Source: Nostocales cyanobacterium LEGE 12452 (GTDB lineage Bacteria > Cyanobacteriota > Cyanobacteriia > Cyanobacteriales > Nostocaceae). Taken from it: a stretch of DNA of 44,325 nucleotides. The notes beneath the pieces were generated by a model. It was not told the origin of the DNA, ran no database searches, and was given only the letters and a program-made list of their open reading frames with translations. How positions within the stretch are numbered: position 1 is the stretch's first letter; the number at the start of each line of letters is the position of its first letter. A program made the translations under genes and the position numbers. The stretch spans positions 1-44,325 of the forward strand of contig JADEXV010000034.1 in assembly GCA_015206945.1 (NCBI GenBank), in the 5' to 3' direction. This document shows, one piece after another, positions 1 through 9,333 of the stretch.

Positions 1-1541
1 GTTTGCAAACCTCGCACTAACTGACTGAGGGCACTTTGTAAATGCACACCTGGGTCAGTAGCAACCCACCCGCTTGGTGACAGGTGACGGACTTCAAAGT
101 GCAGGTGAGGGCCTGTGGAGTTCCCAGTGCTGCCAACTCGACCGATGACAGTTCCAGGTTCTACCCACTGACCGGGTTTAACAAAGATTTCTGACATGTG
201 ACCGTAGAGGGTTTGTTGAGCCGATTTGTGATTCAGGGTAACGGTTAAACCATAACCGCCCAACCAGTTAGCAGTTTCCACTTGACCAGCAGCAGCTGCC
301 AAAACTGGCGTACCCGTAGGCGCACCTATGTCTGTACCAGCATGGAAGCGTTGATTACCTGTGATTGGATGAACTCGCCAACCAAATACAGAAGTGATGG
401 AAGCGGGAATAGACAGGGGATACATCATTCCCGTACCACTATATGCAACTCTCCCCATATAGGGGATTTGCGGCAATACTGATGCCAGTGAAAAGTCGTA
501 AGCTACGTTGCTGGGGCGGGGTGCAATGTTACCATCTGCCATTGGTGGCGGTAAAGTTCCACCACTCGGTGCAATGGGAGTTGCACTCACTCTTGTGGGG
601 CTGAATTCTGTGGGAGTCGGGATAAACCGATTCGAGCGAAATGCGCTCTTGGTGACACCGCTAGAACTACTTTGAGCAGCACCCCATTTACTGGTGTTGC
701 CAGTAGTTGCAATTTTCCGCGCTGGTGGAACTACTGCTAATTGGGCGTTTTGACTTCTTCTGAGCCAATTAGGTGCTGGTTTACCATTAGAATCAGCTAC
801 ATTCCTCTGGGGTGCTTTGGCGCAAGCGCCGCCTAATACACTTTGCCCTGACGGCAAAATGGCTCGACAACCACTGGAGCGTTCTGTAAGAATTACAGAG
901 TTTGGTGCTTGATAAGTACCTGTTGCACCACTGTCATAACTATTAGGATCGATATAGGCGTTATTATAATCCTTGGTTTTCGCCGCTGTTGCACTGACAG
1001 GGCTGTTAGAGTTATTTGATGGTTGAGCAACTACTGGAAGTTTTTCAGGTGCATAGCGGGCAGGGGTATTGGGTTTTTCCTGTCTCACCTTTACAGGAGT
1101 AACTTGAGAGGCTTCAACTTTGGGCTTTGACTGTCTGATAATCACCACAGGTTCAGCAGCTTGGATTTTGGGTGTAGACTGCCTAACTGGCTCTTTTGAT
1201 TGAGCAACCTCTGGCTTACCTAGTCTCTGTCTGAGTCTGGTTCGCCGTTGGGAAAATTCCGGTTGCGCTTGACGGGTTTCCGGTGCAACAGCCTGTTTCT
1301 TAAAAGTCGAGGCTTTAACTGGATTTGTAACTGCTGTTGGCTGGGAACTTTCAACAGTGGGAACAATGTTGTCTATTTGTGTTTCCGTTTGGGCAAACAC
1401 GAAGCCACCGCTAAGGAGGCTAACGCTACTCAGCCAACAGAGGCTCTGGGCTGGTAGTGTTGAGGCAAAACGTTTTTTTGTTAGACCTTGCTGCCATAAG
1501 TAATGCAAACGATGATGGGCAGAATTATTGCGCTGCGTCAT
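1..1541 (-). CDS. Secreted M23-family metallopeptidase (peptidoglycan endopeptidase), C-terminus off the window
   Basis: The frame is open from an ATG at 1541 down to base 1, about 513 codons, with no stop, so only the last part of the gene is missing. The start has a purine-rich GAGAGA before it. The first 50 residues are basic then hydrophobic and end FVFA-QT, a likely signal peptide. A long low-complexity Pro/Ser/Thr/Lys/Gln-rich stretch follows, then a Lysostaphin-type M23 domain. That domain shows the zinc motifs HAGTD (near 337) and HLHFEVRH (near 87-107), plus the usual GWRVHP and YGHM signatures. M23 enzymes cut peptide cross-links in peptidoglycan in the periplasm, in growth or septum remodelling. 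The repeat-poor linker gives no LysM motif that I can see. Family call is firm; the exact substrate is not known. Confidence 0.9.
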   Translation of the reverse strand, partial: MTQRNNSAHHRLHYLWQQGLTKKRFASTLPAQSLCWLSSVSLLSGGFVFAQTETQIDNIVPTVESSQPTAVTNPVKASTFKKQAVAPETRQAQPEFSQRRTRLRQRLGKPEVAQSKEPVRQSTPKIQAAEPVVIIRQSKPKVEASQVTPVKVRQEKPNTPARYAPEKLPVVAQPSNNSNSPVSATAAKTKDYNNAYIDPNSYDSGATGTYQAPNSVILTERSSGCRAILPSGQSVLGGACAKAPQRNVADSNGKPAPNWLRRSQNAQLAVVPPARKIATTGNTSKWGAAQSSSSGVTKSAFRSNRFIPTPTEFSPTRVSATPIAPSGGTLPPPMADGNIAPRPSNVAYDFSLASVLPQIPYMGRVAYSGTGMMYPLSIPASITSVFGWRVHPITGNQRFHAGTDIGAPTGTPVLAAAAGQVETANWLGGYGLTVTLNHKSAQQTLYGHMSEIFVKPGQWVEPGTVIGRVGSTGNSTGPHLHFEVRHLSPSGWVATDPGVHLQSALSQLVRGLQ

Positions 1542-1631
1542 TTGTTCTCTCAGTTGTGTGTAATTAGCCTAAAGAGATGATGCTAGTGGTTTGTTTTGCC
1601 CAAAGAGCGAAATTTTGAACAAACCTCAAAT

Positions 1632-2450
1632 TTAAACGGAAGATTTATGGTACCCCAAACTGATTGTACCGGGTTCAATATAAATTTCCGGTGTAATTAG
1701 TTCCTTTGTATGATGTGTTTCTAAATCAACTCTTAAATTTCCTTGAGAAGTTACCCCAACTACTGTACCCGAAAGATTATTGACGTAGACCCGATCGCCC
1801 ATGTTTGTAAGCAAATCTAAATAGCGAGACAAGAGTATGCTTACTCCTTCTTGAAAAAGGCACTCCATACCGGATTCTATCCCCAGCAAGACTCTAGAGG
1901 TGAGCATTTCCAGACAAGAAATTGGTCTAATATCTTGGGAAGCTTGCCACGATTCCAGATTGATTCCAGTTTCTGGGACTGGGTTCGTCCAGTTAATACC
2001 AACACCAATTACTGCTTGGGTGATTTGTCCTTTGCTTACTTTGGTTTCTGTCAAAATGCCGCCTAGTTTGCGACCATTTAAAACTAAATCGTTGGGCCAT
2101 TTTATCCCAACATCTATACCGCATTGGCGTAATTGCGACGCAATTCCCCAAGCAGTAGCGAAAGTTAGCTGATAGCTGTCAGTAGCTTCTATTTTGTGGT
2201 CGAAAGAAATCGCCACGGAAACATATAATCCGCCAACCGGAGAAATCCACTGGCGTCCCCATTGTCCCCGCCCAGCAGATTGCTGAGTTGCGATTACTAC
2301 TGTTCCTGAAATAGCCCCTTGGTTGAGTAAGTTCCAGAGGGTTTGGTTGGTTGAGGAGACGCTTTCAAAAAAGTGAAGAGAAAATGGTAAATATGTATGC
2401 TTACGCCCTGCTTGCAAGGCTGCTTCCAAGTTTTGCAGATTAAATCCCAC
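1632..2450 (-). CDS. birA: Biotin--[acetyl-CoA carboxylase] ligase
   Basis: This 272-residue protein activates biotin with ATP and attaches it to the carrier protein of acetyl-CoA carboxylase in the cytoplasm, the first committed step of fatty acid synthesis. It has the biotinyl-AMP loop GRGQWGR (residues 60-66), the motif KWPNDL (117-122) followed by GRKLGGIL, and the small C-terminal domain typical of the family. There is no N-terminal helix-turn-helix, so it is a class I, non-repressor ligase. The start is a GTG at 2450; no better ATG lies upstream. It is divergent from the next gene, 77 bases away, so the two promoters share that spacer. The short overlapping frames on the other strand are not credible genes. 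Confidence 0.9.
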   Translation of the reverse strand: MGFNLQNLEAALQAGRKHTYLPFSLHFFESVSSTNQTLWNLLNQGAISGTVVIATQQSAGRGQWGRQWISPVGGLYVSVAISFDHKIEATDSYQLTFATAWGIASQLRQCGIDVGIKWPNDLVLNGRKLGGILTETKVSKGQITQAVIGVGINWTNPVPETGINLESWQASQDIRPISCLEMLTSRVLLGIESGMECLFQEGVSILLSRYLDLLTNMGDRVYVNNLSGTVVGVTSQGNLRVDLETHHTKELITPEIYIEPGTISLGYHKSSV

Positions 2451-2527
2451 AGCAGTTAACCTAAATTCCGTTGTTCAAGTTAGCATTGATTGGCTGATGA
2501 GTGAGTTCTGTTTAGGTTTGGTTGAAG

Positions 2528-3307
2528 ATGCACACTTGGCACTGGCGCAATTGGGAAGGACTGCCCTATCTAACTTGTAGTATTCTGGAACGTTGGCATC
2601 ACGGCTTCTTTACCCAGCATTTTTGGCCGCGATCGCCACAAGTTATCACAGAAGTATTGCACCCAGAGGCATCAGTCTATCGCTTAAAGCAGGTTCATGG
2701 CAATACTGTTCTCACCCCCCAAGAAGTTGAAAGCTTCTTAAGCTCTGCTGAGGAGGATTTAGCATCGGCAGATGGTTTAATGAGCGAACAGCCTCTACAA
2801 GCGGTTTGGGTCGCTAGCGCAGATTGTACACCCGTGTTGATTGGGGATGTGCAAACTGGACGGGTAGCAGCATTACACGCAGGCTGGCGAGGGACTGCCA
2901 AGAAGATTGTCCCCTTAGCGATCGCTAGATTACAATCTCAAGGCAGCAAACTTGATGATTTACGCATTGCAATGGGCCCAGCGATCGCTGGTGAGGTTTA
3001 CCAAGTCTCTACCGAAGTGGCTGCCGAAATCGGGTCTAGCATTATATCACACAATGACGAAGAAAAAATTGTAACTGCATTACATGAGTTACCAAATTCA
3101 CCTTTGCTAGAAGACCCTAATCCAGGAAAGGTACGGTTAGATGTGCGGCGAGTGAATACCTTACAACTGGAAAACATGGGGATTAGTGCGGAACAAATTG
3201 CGATCGCACCTTATTGTACTTTCCAAACTCCAGAGCATTTCTTTTCTTACCGTCGGGAGAAAGAAAAAAAAGTACAGTGGTCAGGGATTGTCAGTGGGAA
3301 AAGGTAA
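2528..3307 (+). CDS. pgeF: Laccase-domain purine nucleoside phosphorylase / peptidoglycan editing factor, PgeF/YfiH family
   Basis: The 259-residue product has every hallmark of the PgeF/YfiH (DUF152) family: QVHG (His58), SADC (Cys100), HAGWRG (His117), GPAI and the closing FFSYRR. His58, Cys100 and His117 are the zinc or copper ligands. Members have been described as multicopper polyphenol oxidases, as adenosine/purine nucleoside phosphorylases, and as factors removing wrongly incorporated amino acids from peptidoglycan precursors. A TTG two codons upstream (2522) is possible, but the ATG at 2528 is the more natural start and loses no conserved sequence. Divergent from birA. Sequence identity to a given activity cannot be settled by motif alone. 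Confidence 0.88.
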   Translation: MHTWHWRNWEGLPYLTCSILERWHHGFFTQHFWPRSPQVITEVLHPEASVYRLKQVHGNTVLTPQEVESFLSSAEEDLASADGLMSEQPLQAVWVASADCTPVLIGDVQTGRVAALHAGWRGTAKKIVPLAIARLQSQGSKLDDLRIAMGPAIAGEVYQVSTEVAAEIGSSIISHNDEEKIVTALHELPNSPLLEDPNPGKVRLDVRRVNTLQLENMGISAEQIAIAPYCTFQTPEHFFSYRREKEKKVQWSGIVSGKR

Positions 3308-3333
3308 AACTGGTTTTAATTAGCATCAATGAA

Positions 3334-3429
3334 TAGGACTTACGCAAAACTACAAGCCGTAAGGGCAATTCATGAATTAATTGCGCTTACCGGAAATCAG
3401 GGTTTCGGCTATTGTTTACGTAAGTCCTA
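3334..3429. mobile_element. MITE-like element with TA-flanked inverted ends
   Basis: A 96-base non-coding element. The left end reads TAGGACTTACGCAAAAC and the right end is its near inverse, ending GTTTACGTAAGTCCTA. The outermost TA on each side fits the TA target duplication of IS630/Tc1-mariner elements. Inside lies a second inverted repeat around a CATGAATTAATTG core (about 3359-3390). This is the layout of a miniature inverted-repeat element mobilised in trans. It sits between two convergent genes and has no coding capacity. Confidence 0.7.
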
Positions 3430-3514
3430 AATAAGTAAATAAGGCAGAAGAAATCTAACTATTTTACACAATGTAAATTTAATTATTCACACCCACTTAC
3501 TTACTTACCTATCA

Positions 3515-5011
3515 CTACCTATGACTTTTAATGTACAAAGTTGATATCCGATTCAAAGGTTCAAATTTCACAACATGTTTTTGACGCAGGGAACTAATTG
3601 TTAAGACTAAAATACTCAGGGTGATTCCTAAAATTGCATAACTCGGTAGGGCGAAGATAGTTACTTTCATAATGTATGGCAATTCCCCTGCTTTTATATT
3701 CCATCTTTTTGCTAGAGAGCCGATGACCCAGCCATGAATAACTGCTGTTTGTACCCCTAGACAGCAAACTCCTGCTAACCAAACAGACATTCTTTTCCTA
3801 GAAAATGTACAATGCCTAATTTGATGCAGCAAATCATTTAGCAGAAAAACAACAACAGGTATTAACATCACAGAACTAGTTTGCTGTGAATAGTTAATGG
3901 CAATACTCAAGCAAGAAACTAGTACCATTTCTGTTAAGTATATTTCTTTTGCCCAGGCTGTGAGAGATTGTTGCAAATACCAATACCAACCTACTAAACC
4001 AACAAGTATCAGAACAATCAAGTCTGAAAATAGCTTGGCAAAAAACGGATTATTGGGAAATAATCTTGGTCCCACGACCATCAAATCGATACGACTAATC
4101 GAAAGATAGGGACTATTCGATGGGTCTTTTATCCAGAGTGAAAATCCACGAGATACATCTGGTAGAAATTGTGTCAAAGAATTGCCTGTCAAGGCTAGAC
4201 CTAAAAATACTAGAGAAATTCCTGTGACAACAGATATAAAAACTAAAGAAAACCGTCTTTTCAGTAGAAAATACAGAATGAATAATGCAGCCAATGTTGG
4301 TTTACAAATGGCAATACCCAAGCAAATTCCTGCTGGAATATCTTGATTTTTTTTAGCCCAGATAAACATCCATAAGATCAGAACTGCAACAAAAATAGCA
4401 ATATTACCAACTTGAAGATCGTTAACTAAACCATAAATCGATACAACCGAGATTGTGCAAATAGTTCTCAAAGCTCGTGACTTCGACTCCAGCAGGATAT
4501 TCGCTCCCCATAAAGCCAAACCGATTGCTAATATATGCATTCCAATCCAGATTGTAAATGCAGTACTGCTCGAAAAATAACCGAGAAACCAGATGAGAGG
4601 AATAATATTAGGTGGATAAACAAAGGGTGGAATCAAGTTACACGCCTTAGTTAGGCTACAAAAGCTTTGATTAAAAATCTCTGCATTAAAGGGACTCAAA
4701 TGCTGATGAGCTAATCTACTCGCCACATAAAACCACTTAAAATCCCATAAGGGTGGATCTGGTTGATTTAGTAAATAAACTAGCCAACCTGTATAACAAA
4801 GGATTCTTGTAACGATTAATACAACACTTGCTTGAACAATAAAGCTAACAATTGGTTGATGCAATTTTTGCATCAACCGTTGGATTGGAGGGGATTTTAA
4901 GAATAAAGAATTTCTCCAGGCTGCTTTTTCATCATCTAATCGCCAATTATTTTTCAGAACTAAAGCAACAACAGTTACTATAAGTAGGTTCCAAAAGCCA
5001 AAAGTTATCAT
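3515..5011 (-). CDS. GT87-like (DUF2029) integral membrane glycosyltransferase
   Basis: A 498-residue, very hydrophobic protein with roughly ten or more membrane segments. After the first segments a periplasmic loop carries DFKWFY (residues 90-95) and then FVYPPN (130-135), the acidic and proline motifs of the GT87 / DUF2029 family. Those are GT-C-fold enzymes that move mannose or arabinose from polyprenyl-phosphate sugars. The cyanobacterial substrate is unknown. The gene starts at an ATG and stands alone, with an AT-rich 546-base spacer upstream. The nearby GT2 enzyme (7876-8874), of the type that makes polyprenyl-phosphate sugars, could supply its donor, which is only inference. Confidence 0.75.
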   Translation of the reverse strand: MITFGFWNLLIVTVVALVLKNNWRLDDEKAAWRNSLFLKSPPIQRLMQKLHQPIVSFIVQASVVLIVTRILCYTGWLVYLLNQPDPPLWDFKWFYVASRLAHQHLSPFNAEIFNQSFCSLTKACNLIPPFVYPPNIIPLIWFLGYFSSSTAFTIWIGMHILAIGLALWGANILLESKSRALRTICTISVVSIYGLVNDLQVGNIAIFVAVLILWMFIWAKKNQDIPAGICLGIAICKPTLAALFILYFLLKRRFSLVFISVVTGISLVFLGLALTGNSLTQFLPDVSRGFSLWIKDPSNSPYLSISRIDLMVVGPRLFPNNPFFAKLFSDLIVLILVGLVGWYWYLQQSLTAWAKEIYLTEMVLVSCLSIAINYSQQTSSVMLIPVVVFLLNDLLHQIRHCTFSRKRMSVWLAGVCCLGVQTAVIHGWVIGSLAKRWNIKAGELPYIMKVTIFALPSYAILGITLSILVLTISSLRQKHVVKFEPLNRISTLYIKSHR

Positions 5012-5557
5012 TAATTAACAATTATTCATGTATATCCTACATAATATCCCTGAATTTACTCGTAAGAAAGGATACTTATGTATTTTCATAATCAATTTAC
5101 AAAATTTTGACAATTACTCCCTTTTAACCATAAAACAAGGTTTTATAAATCGTAAATTATACCAAATACCTCGCTTCCATTTCTCTCTCTACTTCAGGGG
5201 AAGGTTTTGAAACCCCCATCCCAACAACAAAAGTTTTTCCCTAACGCTCTTCTTTTAGGCTAAGGTGTACACACAAGTTTTCTAACATTGTTCCATAAGC
5301 TTTTATCCCCTCAAGCCTTTTAAATAGAAGGCTTGAGGGGATCAAATCAACCCAACTTATCGGGGTAATTAGAAGTATTTACAACGATTTTGATTTTGGA
5401 GAGAGACGTGTATGGAGAGGGTTGGGGAGAGATAGTAAGGTTTGCTCCGTAGCTTAGGTTTCTGAAATTAGTATGTTCGCAATAATACTCATTTTGGGAG
5501 ATTACTTATAGTGGTTATCGGTTGCGTACAGTACGCTTGCTTATTGGGGTTTTGGTC
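5012..5557. other. 546-base spacer without a credible gene
   Basis: AT-rich near 5030-5180, then ordinary spacer with a GGAGAGGGTTGGGGAGAG-type repeat phrase near 5400-5435. It contains the perfect hairpin listed separately. The only open frame, 5028-5210 on the plus strand, shows no start signal, no domain and biased composition, and I do not call it. Confidence 0.6.
5305..5342 (-). terminator. Perfect 15-bp hairpin downstream of csaB, terminator-like or repeat palindrome
   Basis: ATCCCCTCAAGCCTT (5305-5319) and its exact inverse (5328-5342) flank an 8-base loop. There is no clear T-run on either side, so it may stop or stabilise the csaB transcript, or simply be a dispersed palindrome. It lies 215 bases past the csaB stop. 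Confidence 0.4.
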
Positions 5558-6610
5558 TTAATTATTACGAAAACTTTGTCTCAATAATTCGCAGTGTATT
5601 AATGCCCTATCTACTAAAGATTTTATTTGCTCTGGTGATAACGGATCGCCGTTAGCATAGTGCTCCATCCAAGTCAGACTAATCAAATTGGGGTCATCGG
5701 GTAAACTCGCCAAATCCCACCCAGGCATTTCCAAGTCTTCCATGAGACGATTTACTTTGGGGTCATAACTGAGAGCAAAGCAGCGACAACCTTCAGCAGC
5801 AGCCATAATTAAACTGTGCAGGCGCATTCCAATTGCCATTTCAACGCCGCGAAACACACCTTTCAAAAGTTGTGGATCTTCCAAACACAAAATCTTGCTA
5901 ACATCTTTAAGGTGTGGTTGAATGGCTTCGGCAATAATTAAATCTTCACTTTTTTGAAACGGCAGTAATAAAATAAATGCTTGCGTGGCTTTTTGAAAAT
6001 CCACCAAAGCACGGGTTAAATTTGCCAGACGTTTTTCTGTAAGTTGGGGATGCGATCGCAACGTTACTGCAACTCTCGGCGCAGGTAAATCCCAAAGTCC
6101 TGGTACTGGTTTAGATTCCAACGCCCAAACCGGGTCAGGAGCTATAATACAAGGAATTTGCCACTCAGATAATAAAGCAGCGCTGGCGCGATCGCGGACA
6201 CTGATTTTGGTACAATTCCTAAAAGTTTGCCGTGCTAACCAACAAGTTTGTGGACGCACTAATGGGCCAATCCCCTGCGCCCAAGCAACAGTTTTCAAAC
6301 CCATTTTCTGGGCTAATACCATCAGTCCGCCATAATAAAACGGGCTGATAGTACTGGTAACATCTTGAATGAGACTCCCGCCGCCCCAAATCAAGGCATC
6401 ACAAGAACGTAAAGCTTGCAGTACAGCCAAAGGAGCCATGCGATCGTAGGTTTCTACATTGTAGCGATCGCGGGTTTCCTCTGGATTACCAGAAAGCACC
6501 ACAGGCGTTACGTGAGATGGCAACATTTGCAAAAGCGTTGCCAATAAAGCTTCGTCACCACCATTACCTTTACCGTAATACCCAGACAATAATGCCCGCA
6601 TCTTGACCAT
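5558..6610 (-). CDS. csaB: Polysaccharide pyruvyl transferase, CsaB type
   Basis: The 350-residue product begins with LLSGYYGKGNGGDEAL (residues 7-22) and has the WGGGSLIQD motif (75-83), both hallmarks of the CsaB / polysaccharide pyruvyl transferase family. CsaB puts a pyruvate ketal, from phosphoenolpyruvate, on a cell-wall polysaccharide; in Gram-positives that ketal is where SLH domains bind. In cyanobacteria the same modification is thought to anchor SLH proteins such as the outer-membrane porins, one of which is encoded at 14888-16537. The start may be ATG 6610 or ATG 6601; neither has a strong ribosome site. Upstream lies a TTTTGGATTTTAGATTTTGG phrase that recurs in Nostoc spacers. 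Confidence 0.87.
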   Translation of the reverse strand: MVKMRALLSGYYGKGNGGDEALLATLLQMLPSHVTPVVLSGNPEETRDRYNVETYDRMAPLAVLQALRSCDALIWGGGSLIQDVTSTISPFYYGGLMVLAQKMGLKTVAWAQGIGPLVRPQTCWLARQTFRNCTKISVRDRASAALLSEWQIPCIIAPDPVWALESKPVPGLWDLPAPRVAVTLRSHPQLTEKRLANLTRALVDFQKATQAFILLLPFQKSEDLIIAEAIQPHLKDVSKILCLEDPQLLKGVFRGVEMAIGMRLHSLIMAAAEGCRCFALSYDPKVNRLMEDLEMPGWDLASLPDDPNLISLTWMEHYANGDPLSPEQIKSLVDRALIHCELLRQSFRNN

Positions 6611-7058
6611 TTTGGATTTTAGATTTTGGATTAATAGCTATTGTTAAATGAATCTCTGTCTCCCATATAGATGGTAAACTTATTCCCAAGTTCTATAGCA
6701 GTGGTCAAACAACTTAGGACATTCATTAGCAAATCATCAGAGAGCTACTGTCACAGCTATACATAGCAGACTTGTCCTAAGCAGGATAGCAGCCGCTATA
6801 ATTACTTACATTTTTTCGACTCCGAAGTGTTCACTTCCGGCTTCATCGACAGAAGTCTTACTACCTTGTAGTTTCTTTGTCTGTGCTTGGATATTTCGAT
6901 ACTTGCATAAAGGTTATGATCGCTGATCACTAAAACTATCTAATACAATAGACATCTAGTGAAAAATCCTTGTAGAAACACGAAATTTCGAGTCTCTACA
7001 AGGATTTAAATTTGAAAAAGATGGATTTTGTTACACAAAAAATAGGAGTAGAGTTCTA
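6611..7058. other. 448-base spacer between divergent csaB and the TVP38 gene
   Basis: Holds the promoters of two divergent genes. It contains a TTTTGGATTTTAGATTTTGG repeat phrase (about 6610-6632) and, close to the downstream gene, a 13-bp inverted repeat listed separately. I find no tRNA fold or open frame worth calling. Confidence 0.5.
6964..7007. repeat. 13-bp inverted repeat of the TTGTAGAGAC type
   Basis: AAATCCTTGTAGA (6964-6976) pairs exactly with 6995-7007; the loop contains a second small palindrome, CGAAATTTCG. The CTCTACAAGG wording recurs at 23574-23584, so this is a dispersed spacer repeat. It lies 52 bases before the start of the next gene and would be in its leader if transcription begins upstream. 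Confidence 0.6.
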
Positions 7059-7769
7059 ATGTGGAACTTGAAAACTGGTATTTTGTTACTCACGCTGAGT
7101 TGCATAATTGCAACTGGTATAACCGTATATCTTCTTGGCGGCATTGAACCAGCACAAATTCAAGCTTTGCTGAAATCTTCTGGTATCTGGGCACCTATTA
7201 TTTATATTGCTTTGTACGTTGTGGCAACCATGTTAGTTTTGCCCTCAACAGTACTAAATTTAACTGGAGGTGCAATTTTTGGCCCTTGGCTGGGTACTGT
7301 CTGGACTAGTGTTGGAGCAGTCATTGCGGCTATAATGGCTTTCGTTTTTACTCGGACTATTGGACGCAAAACAGTTGCAAAAAGACTAGCAGGACGCTGG
7401 CAAGCTATGGATGCTGAGGTGCGTCGTGGAGGGCTTTTTTATATGTTTGCCATCCGATTAGTACCAATCATGCCCTATGGCTTGGTCAACTTCGTTGCGG
7501 GACTGACTTCAATCAGCTTTAAAGATTATGTTCTAGGTACAACACTTGGTACTGTTCCTAGTGTCTTACCTTTTGTACTATTGGGTAGTTCTGGACTGAA
7601 GGCAGTAAATACAGGCGATTTTTTGCCGCTAGTCCTTGCATTAGGCTTAACTGGAACGCTCGTAGCAGGGTCTACTTGGTATCGCCATCGTCGAACTTTC
7701 CCCAAAAAAGCAGTAGAAAAGCTTAAACAATCAGACTCTTCAGATGACATCAACCTAAAGAATAAATAA
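7059..7769 (+). CDS. TVP38/TMEM64 family membrane protein (VTT/DedA-like domain)
   Basis: 236 residues with an N-terminal membrane segment and a VTT (SNARE-associated, DedA-like) domain from about residue 50 to 180. The characteristic wording is visible: LPSTVLNLTGGAIFG, then FYMFAIRLVPIMPYGLVNFVAGLT with its conserved Arg and Pro, followed by two further membrane segments. DedA/TVP38 proteins sit in the inner membrane and are linked to lipid scrambling and membrane homeostasis; the substrate here is unknown. An AGGAG ribosome site lies just before the ATG. It is followed at 106 bases by a GT2 gene on the same strand, a pairing that suggests joint work on lipid-linked sugars. Confidence 0.85.
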   Translation: MWNLKTGILLLTLSCIIATGITVYLLGGIEPAQIQALLKSSGIWAPIIYIALYVVATMLVLPSTVLNLTGGAIFGPWLGTVWTSVGAVIAAIMAFVFTRTIGRKTVAKRLAGRWQAMDAEVRRGGLFYMFAIRLVPIMPYGLVNFVAGLTSISFKDYVLGTTLGTVPSVLPFVLLGSSGLKAVNTGDFLPLVLALGLTGTLVAGSTWYRHRRTFPKKAVEKLKQSDSSDDINLKNK

Positions 7770-7875
7770 ACTAGAACAATCTGACTTGAGTCTTACTAGG
7801 TATGGTAAGAACCAAATTTTATGATTACAAGCAGTCTGTCAGCTTGGCTGTTCAAAAATTAAACAATATTTCTAG

Positions 7876-8874
7876 ATGTTACCAAAGTATTCATTCATTG
7901 TTCCAATTTATAACGAAGAAGAAATTATTCCAGAACTATACCGCAGACTGAGTGCAGTAATGAATCGGATGGATGGGCTTGTCGAATTAATTTTAATCAA
8001 TGATGGTAGCCGCGATCGCTCCCTACAATTAATACGAGACTTCCATCAAAAAGACCCGCGCATTTGCTATCTGAGCTTTGCTCGTAACTTTGGTCATCAA
8101 ATTGCAGTAACTGCTGGTCTTAATTTTGTCCGAGGTCAAGTTATTATCATCCTTGATGCTGACTTACAAGACCCACCAGAACTAATCCCCGACATGGTTG
8201 AAAAATGGCGACAGGGCTATCAAGTCGTCTATGCTCAACGCACTCAACGCCTTAAAGAAGGATGGTTTAAGCGTTTTACTGCCTATTTCTTTTATCGTAT
8301 CCTTAAGAAGCTTGCAGATGTAGAGATTCCTACTGATACTGGTGATTTTTGTCTAATAGATCGACAGATTGTAGATATTCTCAATTCTATGCCAGAACGT
8401 AACCGCTATATTCGTGGTTTACGTTCTTGGGTTGGCTTTCAGCAAACAGCAATTCGGTTCGAGCGCAACCCCCGCTTTGCTGGGGAAGTTAAATACACTT
8501 TTAGCAAATCCTTAGCCCTTGCTATCAATGGTCTAGTGTCCTTTTCAATAGTGCCACTGCGGTTATCAACCTACTTAGGGTTATTAGCAGCGGCTGCGGC
8601 CATCTTCATGGCTTTATTAGTCTTGTATTGGCGTCTTTTTGTCCCCCATTCGCCTTTAACTGGGTTTACGATTATTTTGATGGCAATTTTCTTTCTCGGA
8701 TCTGTGCAGTTAGTCAGTGTTGGTATCTTAGGTGAATATATAGGGCGCATCTACGAAGAAGTTAAAGCCAGACCCCTCTATACTTTGGCAGAGGTAGGTG
8801 GTTTTGAGCGCAAATCCTTCAACTCAACGAGCAATTCTGACAAACTAGATAATTTAGAAGACGCTTACAAATAA
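7876..8874 (+). CDS. GT2 glycosyltransferase, polyprenyl-phosphate sugar synthase type (DPM1/ArnC/GtrB-like)
   Basis: 332 residues. The N-terminal GT-A domain has [10 protein letters not shown] (7-16), NDGS (42-45), DADLQDPPE with the metal-binding Asp pair (94-96), and [10 protein letters not shown] further on. Two membrane helices follow at about 228-250 and 262-285, then the conserved [17 protein letters not shown] tail. That architecture is typical of enzymes that move glucose, mannose or aminoarabinose from a nucleotide sugar to undecaprenyl or dolichyl phosphate on the cytoplasmic face. The lipid-linked sugar is then flipped and used by GT-C enzymes; two such candidates are in this window (3515-5011 and 12043-13587). 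Sugar identity cannot be read from sequence. Confidence 0.88.
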   Translation: MLPKYSFIVPIYNEEEIIPELYRRLSAVMNRMDGLVELILINDGSRDRSLQLIRDFHQKDPRICYLSFARNFGHQIAVTAGLNFVRGQVIIILDADLQDPPELIPDMVEKWRQGYQVVYAQRTQRLKEGWFKRFTAYFFYRILKKLADVEIPTDTGDFCLIDRQIVDILNSMPERNRYIRGLRSWVGFQQTAIRFERNPRFAGEVKYTFSKSLALAINGLVSFSIVPLRLSTYLGLLAAAAAIFMALLVLYWRLFVPHSPLTGFTIILMAIFFLGSVQLVSVGILGEYIGRIYEEVKARPLYTLAEVGGFERKSFNSTSNSDKLDNLEDAYK

Positions 8875-8997
8875 AAATCTTTATTTGGCGCTGCATAATA
8901 AAGGTTTGTTTAAACAAATATAAAATTCAAGCTACATATCACCTTGACAGTGCTACTCTCCACTCCAAATCTCTAACTCCCAACTTCTAACTTTCTT

Positions 8998-9333
8998 ATG
9001 CACACCCTTTCGATTCCCACCTGGATTATTCATGTTTCTAGCGTTATTGAGTGGATTGTCGCCATTTGGTTAATCTGGACTTACGGCGAACTGACTAATA
9101 ACCGCAGCTGGTGGGGATTATCCCTGGCGATGTTACCAGCTTTAGTCAGCGCTATGTGTGCTTGTACCTGGCATTATTTCGACAACGCCGAATCTTTGGA
9201 ATGGATGGTAACGCTTCAAGCTACCATGACTTTAGTTGGTAATTTTACGCTTTGGGCGGCGGCGTATTTGATTTGGCGTTCTACCAAATCTGTTAACACT
9301 GCTGAACCAAAACCTATCAAATCAGAGCAATGA
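8998..9333 (+). CDS. Ycf49-like protein (DUF2499)
   Basis: A 111-residue membrane protein with about three hydrophobic segments. The opening HTLSIPTWIIHVSSVIEWIVA and the WRSTK tail match the Ycf49/DUF2499 family of cyanobacteria and plastids. Its function is unknown. The ATG overlaps no clear ribosome site. Its TGA overlaps the ATG of the next gene (ATGA at 9330-9333), so the two are translationally coupled, which fits their usual pairing in cyanobacteria. Confidence 0.85.
   Translation: MHTLSIPTWIIHVSSVIEWIVAIWLIWTYGELTNNRSWWGLSLAMLPALVSAMCACTWHYFDNAESLEWMVTLQATMTLVGNFTLWAAAYLIWRSTKSVNTAEPKPIKSEQ

Noticed and set aside
5028..5210. 60-codon plus-strand frame between the GT87-like gene and csaB
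   Set aside because: AT-rich, no ribosome site, no domain, runs into a spacer hairpin region; nothing supports translation.
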